DNA of 64,000 bases from Branchiostoma floridae (taxonomy: Eukaryota > Chordata > Leptocardii > Amphioxiformes > Branchiostomatidae). Position numbers and translations under genes: made by a program. Below the pieces are notes generated by a model, which ran no database searches, was not told the DNA's origin, and was given only the letters and a program-made list of their open reading frames with translations. Positions 33,510 through 45,700 of the stretch are shown piece after piece. Positions within the stretch are counted from its first letter, which is position 1; every line of letters starts with the position of its first letter. The DNA lies in contig NC_049986.1 of the NCBI RefSeq assembly GCF_000003815.2, positions 15,083,811 to 15,147,810 on the forward strand, given 5' to 3'.

Positions 33510-34222
33510 AAGATGTATATAACTTTATTGCACAACAATTGTACGAGGTAATAAAAAGTATGGCATCTACATAACTACAGTGCTTATAGCACTGTAGTTA
33601 TGTAGATGCCATACTTTGTACCTCTTAACTTTAGTTAAGGCTTATCTAACTAATACAGGAGTTGTATTATGGGATAAGTTTCTTACAATCATTGGAGGCT
33701 TTTACAATCATTTGGGGAATTTCTAATGTCTAAACCTTCTTTGATATATTTTCCTATATCTGCCATGCAGGGATTGTCACATGTCATTATGTATTTGAAT
33801 TTGCACTTCAGGTCCATTTGGATAAATCCTTGTGTACAAAATGACAGCCTTCTGTATAGAGAATTGCGTATATCGGAATATTTGGGACATACAACCATAA
33901 AGTGATATTCGTCTTCTATTAGCTCTGGACAGAATGGACAAACCCTCTGGTCGATAGGGATTTTTTGGAATCTTCCGGTTTATGATGTCAGATCCAGGCC
34001 AGGACCGACGAATTTGTACCGGGGGCATGGAGAGATGGTCAAAACTTGCAGGACACCATGAATGCAGGACACCGGTCCCAACAGAGCCTCCAGGGACGGG
34101 AAGATGTAGAGGAACCTGCTCAAGCACTGGGTCAATTTGTGTGACACACGTGCCATTTTGTGTAACAGATATTTGACTTAATTTGCTGATAATGGCACTT
34201 TTTTTTGTGTGTAGAACCACAT
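33510..34222 (-). mobile_element. LINE 3' fragment in right arm (inverted copy)
   Basis: The same LINE tail as in the left arm, on the opposite strand, with only scattered differences. Its presence in both arms shows that the LINE inserted before the inverted duplication arose. Frame MVVCPKYSDIRNSLY is visible on the minus strand near 33860-33900. Confidence 0.65.
33556..33616. repeat. Short perfect palindrome private to the right arm
   Basis: Arms of about 29 bases (AAGTATGGCATCTACATAAC / GTTATGTAGATGCCATACTT, inner ends CAGTGCT / AGCACTG) with a three-base loop. The left arm of the large inverted repeat has only one such arm, at about 32620-32655, so this hairpin formed after the large duplication. 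Confidence 0.75.
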
Positions 34223-34962
34223 GATATAAAGGTGCAATATAGAGCCATATTACAACTTTGAAAGAGGGTGTAAGGTTTCATAATTGTTTAATTTACGTGT
34301 TTGATAAAGATCTTGAATACGTTTTGTGGTGTGTATGAGTGTGATTTTTATAGTAGTTGAAATACCAAGATGATAGGGGAAATCATTAAGGACAAAGTGA
34401 AAACAAACACAATCTTAACAGTGCACATAATTTCTTAAGGTAAATGATGGCCCACATTTCTGTAAAAGCACAGTGTCACTGCTTTACTGCTTCGCAAATG
34501 AATAAAAAAAACCTCTTCACTGTTTACTTGTCAAAGGCATACGTAGTACAAAGGGTTCATCTAACAAAAATACTCTATTGGCAATGCTCGCAAACAAAAG
34601 TATATGTAACACAAACTGTTCCTCTGACACACCTGAAATGCGTTTGGAATGCAGTTAGCACCAGGTGCGTCAGGCATGCGGTCGGTAGACGTTGTGTGCG
34701 TCCGGAAAACGACCAACATACGTACCCCATACGAATCTATTCGCAGTACGGAAAATTTTGCTGCGCCTTTCAGTTGCAATCATACGCATCTCATGCGAAT
34801 TGAAAACGCTGAAGTCGTAATTCAAACGCCAGATGGGCTCGACGTACAATTTAATTTATTCCAAAAAAATTCCAAATGTTGGGCGTTCGGCCGCGTATTG
34901 ACAAAATTTCATGCGGAACTCACGCGCACTTGAAAAGATACGCAGGTGTAAACCCACCTTAA

Positions 34963-35724
34963 CGGAGTGAACATTACCAGTATTCTACTCTTGTGCATTC
35001 AACCATTCAAATAGACATCAAGACATGTATCAAAGGAAATAAGATTTGGCGGAACCAGAATATGAATATCAAGAGGGTTACTGAATCCTACGTGACTACG
35101 ACGCCTGTACAAAATGAACATCAAGTGACATGGTTTCAACGCGTTCCAATTGCGTTCGGAACGCGCAAGGCGCCTCGTCGTGACTTTTTTCAAGTAAAGT
35201 GACAGAATTATCAGGTGGTTGATAGCGGCACTTACAAAGGAAGAGGAAGAGGAGTCGACAATAAGTGAAAGATAATGTTTTTGGAAATTAACACACAGAC
35301 TTTGAAGAAGATTTATGAATGTTATATATTTGCTATAAGAAGGGAAACTTGCCGTAGAATGTGCAATGTTCAGTGGACAACATCTTAAAGTGATATTCAA
35401 CTAACATAATAAATTTGACCATGGTTAGACGAGCTAAATCTTGCCCATTAAGCATGTCAAATTTCATTGACCGGCAGTTCAACCAATTTATGCTATGAGT
35501 ATTACAGTAAAGGGCAATTTCACGGGAGAGGTGTGTGACGTCGTTGGCGATGTTTTACAAAATAAGAATTTTCTAGAACACTGGCCCTTTGTCTGCCTGT
35601 TTGTACATTTTCAATGTACAGGTGCCAGGAACGTGAATTGAACGCCATGATGGTTAATTCCAGAACAACATGCGTTATGCTTTAAAACTGTTGTTGGCTC
35701 TCGCTTCCTTCGACTGAACAACTA
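34963..35724. other. Intergenic, nothing recognised
   Basis: Gene-free DNA to the right of the long inverted repeat. Open frames here are short, lack splice signals and show no domain. No repeat is evident apart from ordinary low-complexity stretches. Confidence 0.4.
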
Positions 35725-36430
35725 ACACCTGGCCTTCAGACAAAAGGTGAAGTTTGCAGTGGGGTCAGAGCTATCAAAGCCCGTCTCCAGTACCATGTGA
35801 GGTTGGGTTAGCGTTGGCGTCCTCAGTTCAACATTACAGACAAAACATGTGTCTGACAGTCTTTTGTGTGCTGAGTTTTACTCTAAATAGTTTTGGAGAT
35901 GATCGTATGTCAATGTCATTGATTAGCGTTGGCGTCCCCAGTTCAACATCACAAGCAAAACACGTCTGACAGTTTTTTTGTTTGAGTGCTGAGTTTTACT
36001 CTAACTAGTTTTGGAGAGGATCGTATGTTAATGTCATTGATTAGCGTCGGCGTCCTCAGTTCAACATCACAAACAAACACGTCTGACAGTCTTTTTTTGC
36101 TGTTTGCTCTTGCGTGACATGCAGTAAGTCAGTTATAAAGTATGCATTCATGCAAATCGTTTGCGTGCTGAGTTTTACTCTAATTAGTTTTGGTTAATGT
36201 GATTGATTAGCGTCAGGTTAAAGGTTGGTTCAGAGTTTTCAAATCCCGTTTCCGGTCCATTACCTTGACGTTTGCGTGGGTTGGCGTCGGCGTCACACAA
36301 CTTAACATACAAAACATGTTGAAAAGCGTTGTTTGTTTCTGTTTGACATGCAACAACTCATCCACCGTGACTCATCTATGCATTCATCCAAAAATCATTT
36401 ATGAGCTTAACTCCAACTCTTTACCTCTCA
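35725..36430 (+). promoter_or_regulatory. Tandem array of octamer-containing promoter-like modules
   Basis: The module at 35725-35830 (GGGGTCAGAGCTATCAAAGC, TTAGCGTTGGCGTCC) is followed by tandem partial units of about 112-118 bases starting near 35810, 35922 and 36040, each with GATTAGCGT.GGCGTCC, TTCAACAT.ACA and CTGACAGT. TATGCATTCATGCAAATCG (octamer ATGCAAAT) lies at about 36141, and a degenerate version at 36375. An intact acid-phosphatase-like first exon follows at 36508, so this is a plausible promoter. Confidence 0.55.
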
Positions 36431-36507
36431 CGCCCTGAATAGCAGGGCTGCATTACTCACAGGCTACTATACTCTACGAACAGAGGGAGCCAAAAGACAA
36501 GAAGATA

Positions 36508-36621
36508 ATGATGGCAGGTCGGCTGTTTCTTGTGTTTGTTAACGTTGTTCTATCGTTTGGTGGCTGTAATGGTGCCAGAGGACAAAAGAAAGACGGACGA
36601 GAGTTAATACAAGCAACTGTG
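36508..36621 (+). CDS. Orphan or alternative first exon of an acid phosphatase
   Basis: An open 38-codon exon starts at ATGATGGCAGG, encodes a signal peptide (LFLVFVNVVLSFGGC), ends in LIQATV, and is followed by a GTGAGT donor in phase 0. The working gene's first exon (42727-42834) has the same length class, phase, and ending (LVQAHV). The next phosphatase exon on this strand, at 43986, would join in frame. It is therefore either a functional alternative first exon, with nuclease copy C lying antisense in the resulting intron, or the remnant of a lost phosphatase gene. No intervening phosphatase exons are seen. Confidence 0.55.
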
Positions 36622-36947
36622 GTGAGTTGCGATGTCTATTTTCCCTGAGTGACAACTTTCAATAGATGGCGGTTGAACCTCCGAAAGAGGCGAGCTCTAT
36701 TCAAACTGTGCAACACAATCTCTTGCTGACTGGGGCATATTGGGTCTGCTCCTATGAAATGGCTGCTGGAAGTATGGTTTACTAGTAGTCAGGCTAATTG
36801 CTATATTTTGATTTTACATTTGTTGTAGCAAAACTATATTCAGTCCGCCAATTGCACCCGCTTTGTCGCCAGCAATGTTTTCAATGCATATTTGTCTACT
36901 AAAGACGCTTTTTGAGCGTTCTTTGACCAAATGGGACACCCGGCTAT

Positions 36948-37231
36948 TAAGCTAATGGCACAACCCGCCGTACGTGCAAATAAGTGCTGTCTACGTGCCA
37001 AAACGTGGGCAATCTTTTGGGATCCGTAAGTGGTAAGTACCGCCTCCTTACGAGCTCGTAACTTTACGTTTACTTTACGTTTAAGGCACAACTTTGTGCT
37101 GCCGTGTTGACGTGCTCCCTCCCTGCTCTTGCCAGTCGTTCCCCACGTTTTCAGAAATACGTGGCGGGCGTGGCCTCCTCAAAAAAACGTACGGACAAAT
37201 TTCACGTACGGCGGGTTGTGCCCTTAGCTTT
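36948..37231. mobile_element. MITE with GGCACAACCCGCCGTACGTG ends
   Basis: Terminal inverted repeats of about 28 bases: TAAGCTAATGGCACAACCCG at left and CGGGTTGTGCCCTTAGCTTA at right. The interior holds shorter related phrases (TTAAGGCACAAC, ACGTGGCGGGCGTGG). It lies in gene-free DNA and has no coding region. Confidence 0.75.
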
Positions 37232-38114
37232 ACTTGTACTCAGTCCATGAACGCACGTTGCCACACGACCCATTGTAGTTCGAAACCAAAATGGTAGATG
37301 AAGCTTCGCTGCTGACAAAACTTAAACAACAATGGAGTAACCTTAAAATGGGCTGCTGGACTGAATGGGCCACGAGATGGCAGCTAGCAATTTTAATTCT
37401 GATGGGTCAATCAGTTGGAAAAGATTCAGTATATGATTAGGCACACTCACTAAGGTTCAGTATATGATAAGGCGGAGGGGCAAAAAATCACATATCAATA
37501 CATTTCAATGAAAATTAATATATAAGCGAATCACAAAAATATCAATTGATTTTCGGTATCATGATTCAATACAAAATTATGGCCACCTAGAATCGGATTT
37601 TAGTCTTTGACAAATTTCAATGTATAGAAATCCGTTAGAATGTAATAAACGATCTACAAAATACACCCACGCAAGAATTATTTAAAACTAAAAGTGTTGA
37701 GATGCATATTCACAAAAAGGACAAGTTCATCAGTTTTGTGGACTGGTGATACAATAAGCAGAATCTGGTGTAAAATGTAGCTAACTTTAATTGCTAGCAG
37801 ATTCTTGTTGATGGTATTTACACATCAAAATCTGTCAATACCATCAAAAAGTGCCAATTTTCGTAATATCACCACATCAATTCAACCTTTAATAAAATGT
37901 AACATAATAGAATGCAAATACAGCTTATCATCCAATGCTGATTCCACAGGTATCCTAAAACTTTTGCCTCTCCCAACATCCCTAAAAAGAAGACATTCTC
38001 TAAGAACATATGCTGCAATATTATTTTAAAAGTGAACTCGGGTTAAGTATGTTTCGTTTACATGAAACTAGACAAGATTGACCTAACATCAAACGGGTCA
38101 GTCAAGTTCCTGGT
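37232..38114. other. Intergenic, 3' flank of nuclease copy C
   Basis: AT-rich. A phrase at 37350-37430 (GGACTGAATGGGCCACGA, GGCAGCTAGC) recurs at 42200-42290. From about 37745 the sequence matches the 3' flank of nuclease copy A (4671-5423). No gene is seen. Confidence 0.5.
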
Positions 38115-40627
38115 TTAGCCACTGGTGCCGCAGCGTTCTTCGCGCCACTCGCTCTCACAAGTTTCCTGGATGTGTTCATTCCTACAGTCGTGAGCTATCT
38201 CAGCCACGTAGTCATCCAGACCGTCCCAGTTATCTACCAGTCCGGCACACACTGACCCGGGGAAGAGATGTTCATCCGTTCCATCGTACAGCCAGGCCTC
38301 GAACTCGTCCAGCGGAAGTGACGTCATTTTAGAACAATCGATGTTCGGGCCGTAGAACCCAACTCCGTAGGGACGAAGCCCGGCGTTCTCGTCCCCAGGG
38401 TAGCACAGCGCCTTCCAGAAGTACCCAGGAATGGCCACTCGTCCTTTCATCCACGTGGTTTGTTCGCCCAGCTTTGTGCCCGTGATGACGTAGAGGGTTT
38501 TGCTGTTGGAACCGGCTCTGACCGCGTTCTTGTAGATTTCGTCTGCTTTCCTGCCAACTGCGCATTCGTACGGCTGCCACACGCACTGGTTAAAGTCGTC
38601 GTCCTGTAGTGACGAAAATGAGTGGTTATTATTCTAACTGACAAAAATGTTCAATGAGTGTTGGTGTACGAAAGCGTGAATTTGCAAGAGTTGACTATCT
38701 GCCACTGACCTGCGGAGCTGCGTTGATCATACTGAAGGTTCCGTCCTGCACGTCTGCATCTTTGTTGTTGATGGAGTTCGGGTTGATGTGGCCCCGGTTG
38801 TAGATCTCGCCACAGTTATCGAAGTCACCATCCATTGCCTGACAGTCGGGGCAGAAGCTCTGCTTCAGTTCTTCAAAGCTGGGGTCGCGGAGGCTGCAAT
38901 CCGGGATATCCGACGCTCGGGAGACGCCCCAACTCTTGGTCTCAATTTTGCATTTGTCAAAGATTGTATCATGCATTTCCTTTCCACACAGCCCTGTAAA
39001 ATACATTCCATTATGGTGACAAGGGTAATCTGACTTATATAGCAATCCTAAAATCTCATACCTCCATGAACTGTATTCAGGACCAGTTTGGGTCTCCAAT
39101 TACCGTGAGGAAATGGTAGTCAGAAAAGTGCTTCCTTCTAGATTCATTGTTTCTTGTCTCTTTGATTATACAGGCAAAAAGATATCTCCGAAATTGGAGA
39201 TGAAAATTAAGAAGAAAGGAAAGGAAAAGGATTAAAAAAGGAGGAAGAAAGTAGAATAGATAAAGAATCACCAACACAGACAAATCTATTTAGATGGAAA
39301 GACAATGAATGGCGATGACTTTAGAGTCACATTACAAGTTGTGAAACTTACCCAGCTGGACCCTGTCCCACAGGCTTGATGACGGCCTGTCCTGTTCCGG
39401 TAAGTCCGGGTCCCGTGTGATGGCGGACGCCGTGTACTCAGGGATGCGGTAGTGAGCATTGTAGGCAGTGGCGAAAAGAAGCTTGCTGTCACCAGCGTGG
39501 GTATGGCAGATCCGCAAGGTGGCGTCCTTGTCGTTCTTCATATAACCGCTAGATGGCCAGGCATCGCCCACGAAGAAGTGGTCACAGTCGCTTTGCAGGT
39601 TGGAATGTCGTTCGATGCATTCCGCCACAGGAGCGCTATCGTCTGCAGATACATTTTGAGGTGTTTGAGTTTGAGTACCATTGTTAAGAAGATTTAAAAC
39701 AAAAGAAACGTGGCTATCACAACATTTGTTTACTTTCACCTCTCACGAGAAGGCGCGAGACTATACGAGGCAAAATCATGTGCACAATTGGTACACAAAA
39801 ATGTATATATATCATGTGTCTTGATGGAGCTCACAAAACGTGTGACACAAGGAAATCGACTCAGAAAACTGTCAAAGTTCACTTACTGTGGCTCTGACTG
39901 CAAAAATCCGCTACGTCATCTTGGTCATGTAAAAAAAAAAGAACAAAGAACATCGGTGGTGTTCAAACAAGAAAGCGGAGGGCAAAGTATTTACTTTCAC
40001 ATCAACAGTACTATACAGTTTACGTATAATGCACCTAATCAATGTGGACAGACCTGATCTGAAAACAGGCGTCTGGTCTTTTCCCATTCTCACGCGAGGG
40101 AACAGCCCGACGGGACCATGCGAGAGTTGTAACTCTAAGACCCCGTTTATAATGCAAAAATAAATGCGGATGCATCCGCATGGATTTTTGCATAATGAAT
40201 GGGGCCAACTGTACTCATAACTGATATGTTACCAGGTGTTGTGGCAAAGCTACGGTCAACATTATCATTATCATATGGTAATTTGATCGATGTGTACTAC
40301 CCAACTGCCACCGGTAGATCCGCTTGGGGATTAGGCTATTATGTCGAGTAGCAGCAGAACGTTTACGACAAAAGGTTTAGTTTCCTGACAGTATACAGAG
40401 GCATAAAAGCTTATGTTTGAAATTTCCTTCAAGAACTTATAACATTAACAAAGGTTAACTACAAATGAAGAAGTGTCAGACATTGTGAGACCTTTGAAAC
40501 TCATCTTACCTTTCATAACAAACGACATCAATGGCAAGTTCTCAGGTAAGTTGACGTTTCCAAGCAACCAGGCAGCAACTGCAAAGCCCACAGCGAAGGC
40601 CACGATAAAGACTCTTGCACCTGGCAT
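38115..40627 (-). CDS. ENDOD1-like DNA/RNA non-specific endonuclease, copy C
   Basis: Exons 40510-40627, 39887-39919, 39352-39642, 38710-38993 and 38115-38603 have the same lengths (118, 33, 291, 284, 489) as copy A and give 404 residues. The leader is VAFAVGFAVAAWLLGNV. The 33-base exon reads CSQSH, as in copy A, when taken in phase 1. The N-terminal module contains YNAHYRIPEYTASA. The NUC core YNRGHINPNS has the candidate catalytic His at about 216; MINAAPQ and FNQCVWQPYE complete the site. All Cys of the C-terminal exon are kept (CVW, ECAV, DCSK, HDCRN, ETCES, RCGTSG). The last exon is closest to that of copy D. It appears intact and is expected to enter the secretory pathway. Confidence 0.88.
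40138..40206. repeat. Short hairpin remnant upstream of copy C
   Basis: Outer arms ACCCCGTTTATAATGCAAAAAT and the inverse ATTTTTGCATAATGAATGGGG surround an inner perfect palindrome ATGCGGATGCATCCGCAT. It lies within intron 1 of nuclease copy C (39920-40509). Small MITE-like remnant. Confidence 0.6.
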
Positions 40628-42726
40628 CTTGATGTCACTGGATCGTCACTGAGTCTCACCAAGTAGGTTCAAAATGCGGAGGTCAGCTCAATGGTCCTGC
40701 GAAAAATACAGTATAAAGAATAAATGCATTATTGATCAGAGCATAGAAGCCTCGAACTTGTTCTGCGGAAATGATATTGGAACCGTGAGTGTGACTATGT
40801 GTAACGTTAACCTCAGGGGCTAGCCTAATATTAATTCACCTTGAGTATTCACCTTGAGCGACAGCCAGTAGGTATGTCCATTTGTTAAGAATTCTAGAAA
40901 TCCCTCCGGTATTTCTGTTGTGTCAGCATATGTCTGTGGGCACCATAACTAAAGAAGCTGTGGTATCCTCAGATATTTAGTAAATGGGTAATGGTCGAAA
41001 AAACAAAGGCCAGGTTCGATAATGGGCCTCCTACCGGCTTTACGCGACAAAACTGCACGCTTCACGGCACAATGTACATAATAAGATTTAGTTTGTAAAC
41101 CTTCTGCAGAAGAATTCTTGAATGTTTGGCAGAATCAATATCGTGACAACAAGATCAAGCCAGATAGTATCAGCCCTACCCATTGTTAGCCTCCACCAGG
41201 CCTTCTTACGGGGGTAAATGGATAGTAGAGTCTCCACATTACTAGTTTCGACCACCCCTTAGGAGAGTCAGTTCACCCTAAGGTTAACACACGCATACAC
41301 ACCCCTCCGCTGCGCGGTAATTCAAACTCTTTGGTGGTAAAACTCCCCTGGTAGCCGGTGTAGTCAGCGGTTATAACTGGGACATGACAAAACGTTCGTT
41401 ATTACCCTTCCCAAGATGGTTTCTAAGGACAATACCAAAGACAAAACAGATGGTTTCTAAGAACAGTAGAGAGAGTACATGTGGTCTCTTTGATTACCTT
41501 ATAAGTCTCCTGTTGGAAAGACCTGTTCTAAATGCGATTGGCTGGAGGGACGCTATTTCTGAACGTTTCGACATTGGAAAAATTACTTTCTCGGGTGACT
41601 AGATGTTATGTCCTAAGAGGAAAAAGAAGTGGTTTCTTGATCGTTTCACTCACCTTTAGAAAAGACGTGGTGTCATGTGCATGTAAATGTCGTTAACCGA
41701 CGCGAAGCCAGATAAATATGTCTACCCCTACCCGTCGAACAGGGTGAGAACACCTGTGGATGTCAAAGTCTGTCTACGGGATCATCATAAAAGTATTCAC
41801 ACGTGACCCACTTTGATCTTTGTCCTTTTGTGTTCTTCGTGAGTAATGTGTTGTTGCACATTGCAGACATTCTTCGACAATGGGATGGGCTGAGATTTGG
41901 CAGGTCCATTTACCATGCGACTTTTTACCTCCATACGAAATGGAGGTATAGTTTGTGTTCTGACATGGATTACCTGTACTGAGTTTTTATTTTCCAAGCA
42001 GAGGTTTCGGCGTGTGTGTGTGTATGGGGGGGGGGGGTAATAGTAGCTGTGATGTCTTACAGGCATGTCAAAACTGCCTTGAGAATACTGAGTTTGCATA
42101 AACACGCTTTGTCGGACGGCGATTTGCAGTTCGAGAGCGAATTGGCAGATGGCGCATCGGATGTTGACAACACTCGTAGAACAAGAGAATAACATTGAAA
42201 CAGGCTGTTGGACTGAATGAACCACGATAAGGCAGCTAGCGTGCAATATGAATCCTGGTGTATATGGGTGAATCAGTCGAAGAAGGTTCGTAGATGTAAA
42301 GGTCGTGCCCCATAATCTCCAACCAGATAGTATCAAACTTAACGTAGGTGCCGTTTGACTCCCTTAGCCGGCTATACTCCCTAGCCAGCTTTGATACTGT
42401 CTTATGGCACCGTAGGATCTGCTTGGAGATTACGTGCCCCATACGTTGACCCTCACCCCATACCTGTGACACTGTGCAACCTTTTAATAGCCCAGCCATG
42501 TACAAATAGACGCACTGTAGGTCTCACTGTATTCAGGGCGACACCATTCAATGGAGTACCTCCGCGTTAGGTTTATTTGTGACTGAAGGAAGACAACGCT
42601 TTAATTCAAACTAACCAATGGCGAGACAGACTGTGCTGTGCCCTGAACCGTGCAGAGTGTCGATAGCCTTGGGCGTCAGGTGAACAATGTTGTTCTGATT
42701 GTGAGTAAAACCGCCGGACGAACAAG
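40628..42726. other. Intergenic between copy C and the acid phosphatase (divergent promoters)
   Basis: Copy C and the phosphatase are transcribed away from each other. About 41550-41870 is an inverted copy of 55730-56200 (shared GTCGGTTAACGACATTT/ AAATGT..TTAACCGACGC, ACCCTGTTCGACGGGTAGGG, ATCTTTGTCCTTTTGTGTT). A G-run and GT repeat lie at 42008-42040. No coding exon is supported; short open frames at 41384 and 41797 have no domain. Confidence 0.5.
41550..41870 (-). repeat. Inverted copy of the repeat at 55.7-56.2 kb
   Basis: Read on the minus strand it gives GATCAAAGTGGGTCACGTG, ACCCTGTTCGACGGGTAGGG, CTGGCTTCGCGTCGGTTAAC and a GGTGAGTGAAACGATCA donor-like end, all matched at 55780-55950. 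Two plus-strand copies lie upstream of DyP-GRE paralogue 2. Confidence 0.7.
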
Positions 42727-45700
42727 ATGGTGGGCAGGTTGTGTCCTCTCGTAGCTATATTTGTGTTGGAAAGCTTCGTGGTAACAACAGGACAGAGTGT
42801 AAAGGACGAACGGAGTCTGGTCCAAGCTCATGTGGTAAGGAAAGAGTTGCGTGAACTTGAAACTTTGAATGAAGTGTCAACCGGATATGTGGTAGGAAAA
42901 TATATCCGCCAGACTGTGATTGTGAACGTGCAAATAAGGTTATATTGTTAGGGTGTTGTGTTGTCTGTTTTGGCGCGGCTTTAGATTGATATAGCGCCAA
43001 CTTTATTAATCCCCTTAAGTCTGTCAATGATGTTTGGAACACATGGATATCTAATCTCTCTCTCTCTATATATATATATATATGTATGGAACTATACATA
43101 CCTCAGGAATTACTGATACTCCATTCATAGATCTCTTTATATTCACTGTGTTTTCGTTTGCTTCCTTAATTTGACAGTCTCGGGTCTTGTCAGAAAGTTC
43201 ACCATTGCTACAGCATTCGGAGCTGAAAGATAAGCTGTAGCTACAAATGCTCAATGCCTGTATCAGTAGAAACATCATACTAGTGTATAGAGTCTGAGAT
43301 CTAGAGAAACATTGTATGATCTCCCTATGTGAATTGGGGGGCGTGTCTCCGGTTGTCGCCAGCCATACATGACAAGCCTTTGTTCTCCTGTCGATGGCCT
43401 TGATTTGTGTAAGACATTTTCAACATCACACTTTGATGTTACATTTCGAAACACGCCTCAAGTTGAATTATCTGATAATTATCTAATAATTTCAAATGAT
43501 ACAACGTTTTGCTCCATAGAAATAATATCAAGAAAGTATCTTCACCATTGTATCGTTGTGTCTTAAGAAAGATAAAGGTAGTCCCATGACCTTTTTGGGG
43601 CTGTATGTGCAGTGGGTTGTTATGCACTGTGTCTAGGGCACGGTGTTGGAGGGCGGGGCCCATCCCTCTACTTTCATTGCTATCATCTACCTGCATAACC
43701 GAAGTCTGGCCTACATCTATACGCATGGGTAACACATGGGGAAAGTTGTGCAAAGTGCATTCCCCAAGGGCTAAACATCGATGGCATGTCAGTGGATTCG
43801 AAACCCGGACCCCTGGGTTCCGTGCCAAACATTACGCCAAAACAACACCACGTCGTTTCGTACCATTTACTACTGTCGTAACATCTAGCTACTAGTATTG
43901 GAATATTTGACTTCAAAAAACTTTCAAGCTCCCAGCATACTTGTTTATGATGTTTAATTAACTGACCAGTATTTCTCTCCTATAGCTTTTCCGTCACGGC
44001 GACCGCTCTCCGACCGAGACTTTCCCCAACGATGTGCACCAGGAGAGCGCCTGGGAGCAGGGCTTCGGCTTCCTCTCTTCTGTAAGTCTGGATTCACATT
44101 TGATAGGTATACGAGAACAGTCATTTTGTACATAGAGACAGAAAGGGCACATCATAAGATAGACACTATATTCCTAACTCTGTAATCCTGAGGCGTTGCC
44201 TATGATACTTGAAAGACTACGTCATGTTTATTTTACTACTGTATACGCAGATTGGCATCGAGCAACACCATAACCTCGGCGAGTTCTTCCGGAAGCGTTA
44301 CGGGAAGGAGGGTTTCGGAGTGCTGAGTGAAGAGTTCAGGAGAGACGAGGTACGTGCCTGGGAAGAAATACTGTTAAGTAATGATAATGGGTATTTAAAT
44401 TAATAATCATATATGTTATCTACATACAAACTAGCTAGCTGTACAACATGTATTCTTGTCTAGTACACTTTAACAAACTATTGCAAACTACATGTTTTGA
44501 GTGTGATGATAGCAGGCCCGGGTGCCAGCTGCGGTTCTCGTCTCACATAGCCAAAGAGACATGCTCCATCACTAAGGACATGGAATTGCACCGGACGTAA
44601 ATGTCAGGGGGGGGGGGTACCGGTTGTGTGAGCATCAGCAAGGGAGTAGCAAGTACCATTATAGTCGGTTGAGCTGCTTGTCCTTGAAAATCCATGATCT
44701 TGGTTGGTTTATCATGAGCTTGCTTGCCTTAGGTAGTGCATGTAGTACATTTCATACTTGGTATTTAATTAGGTATTTAATAATGTAGGTAATTAACCTT
44801 TTGTTATTGGGGTCGGGGATAAGACATGCGCACTTATCAACTTTTGTTATACAAATAATTTAATTTCCATTTGTTATCAGTTTATATCCTCATTCATTTT
44901 CTATTTCACTTAGTTGAGTTATATGTCCTTGTACATATATGTATAGTGGTGGCGTGAATATAAGTCAATAACTTGAGTGCGCCACCACTACGTATGTCTT
45001 ATATGTCAAAGTAATAGGTATTAACTTTTGTCATGTCTGCCCAGCTGTTTGTCCGGAGTACCGACACAGACCGGACCCTAATGAGTGCAGAGGCGAACCT
45101 GGACCGCCTGTACCCCGACCAGCCTGTCCCGATCCACACCGTCCGGACTGGCCTCGACAAGGTAGGTACATGTCCATGCCCAAATAAGATGCGATGACCA
45201 CTAAGACGGTTACTTCGCTGCAGTGTCATAGGTAAAACTACCCTGGGTGCCAGAACAATGACACGGGCCGCAAGCAGGTCTCTTCGACTTTCTAGTGCAG
45301 TCTGCCCGACGATCTAATAGCGCTCTGGGGAGTTTTTGCCTGGCGCTATCGTATGAACCAGAGCCAGGCAAAAATAAATAAGATAGGCGGGCATACTGTA
45401 GTACATACAGTAGTACATTGGGTCACTAAAGATATCACCTGCCCTGATATCAGTCTGGTAACCAGGGTAAGGTGATATAGGACATGTATATTTGATAAGA
45501 AACATCATAGATCAAGTCGAGGAAGGTATACGTAATGGAAAACTATAAAGCACAGTACTTCAACGTCTTGTAGCTTTCTTAATGTACACTTACATATACC
45601 GTCGCTTTCATAATTTCATGTCCACGGCATGGAACGTCATATATCATTTTTGTACATATACTGATTTCGTGTGCGTCGTCTCTTCCACAGCTGTTGCGGG

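Larger units (their letters stand above)
31126..34958. repeat. Long inverted repeat of TTAA-type elements with a LINE tail in each arm
   Basis: The left arm, about 31126-32954, and right arm, about 33248-34958, are near-identical inverted copies around a spacer of about 290 bases. Both outer ends read GGTGGGTTTACACCTGCGTA, and the right end abuts TTAA. A third copy of the terminus starts at 32969, back to back with the end of the left arm (CCACCTTTAAAGGTGGG, with TTAA in the middle). Each arm contains the same LINE 3' fragment. The left arm has a 136-base tandem duplication (starts 31683 and 31819) that is single in the right arm, and the right arm has a private palindrome at 33556-33616. Confidence 0.85.

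Noticed and set aside
31126-34958. Long terminal repeat retroelement
   Set aside because: The repeats are inverted, not direct; ends fit TTAA-type DNA elements, and the only coding trace is a LINE-type C-terminal knuckle.
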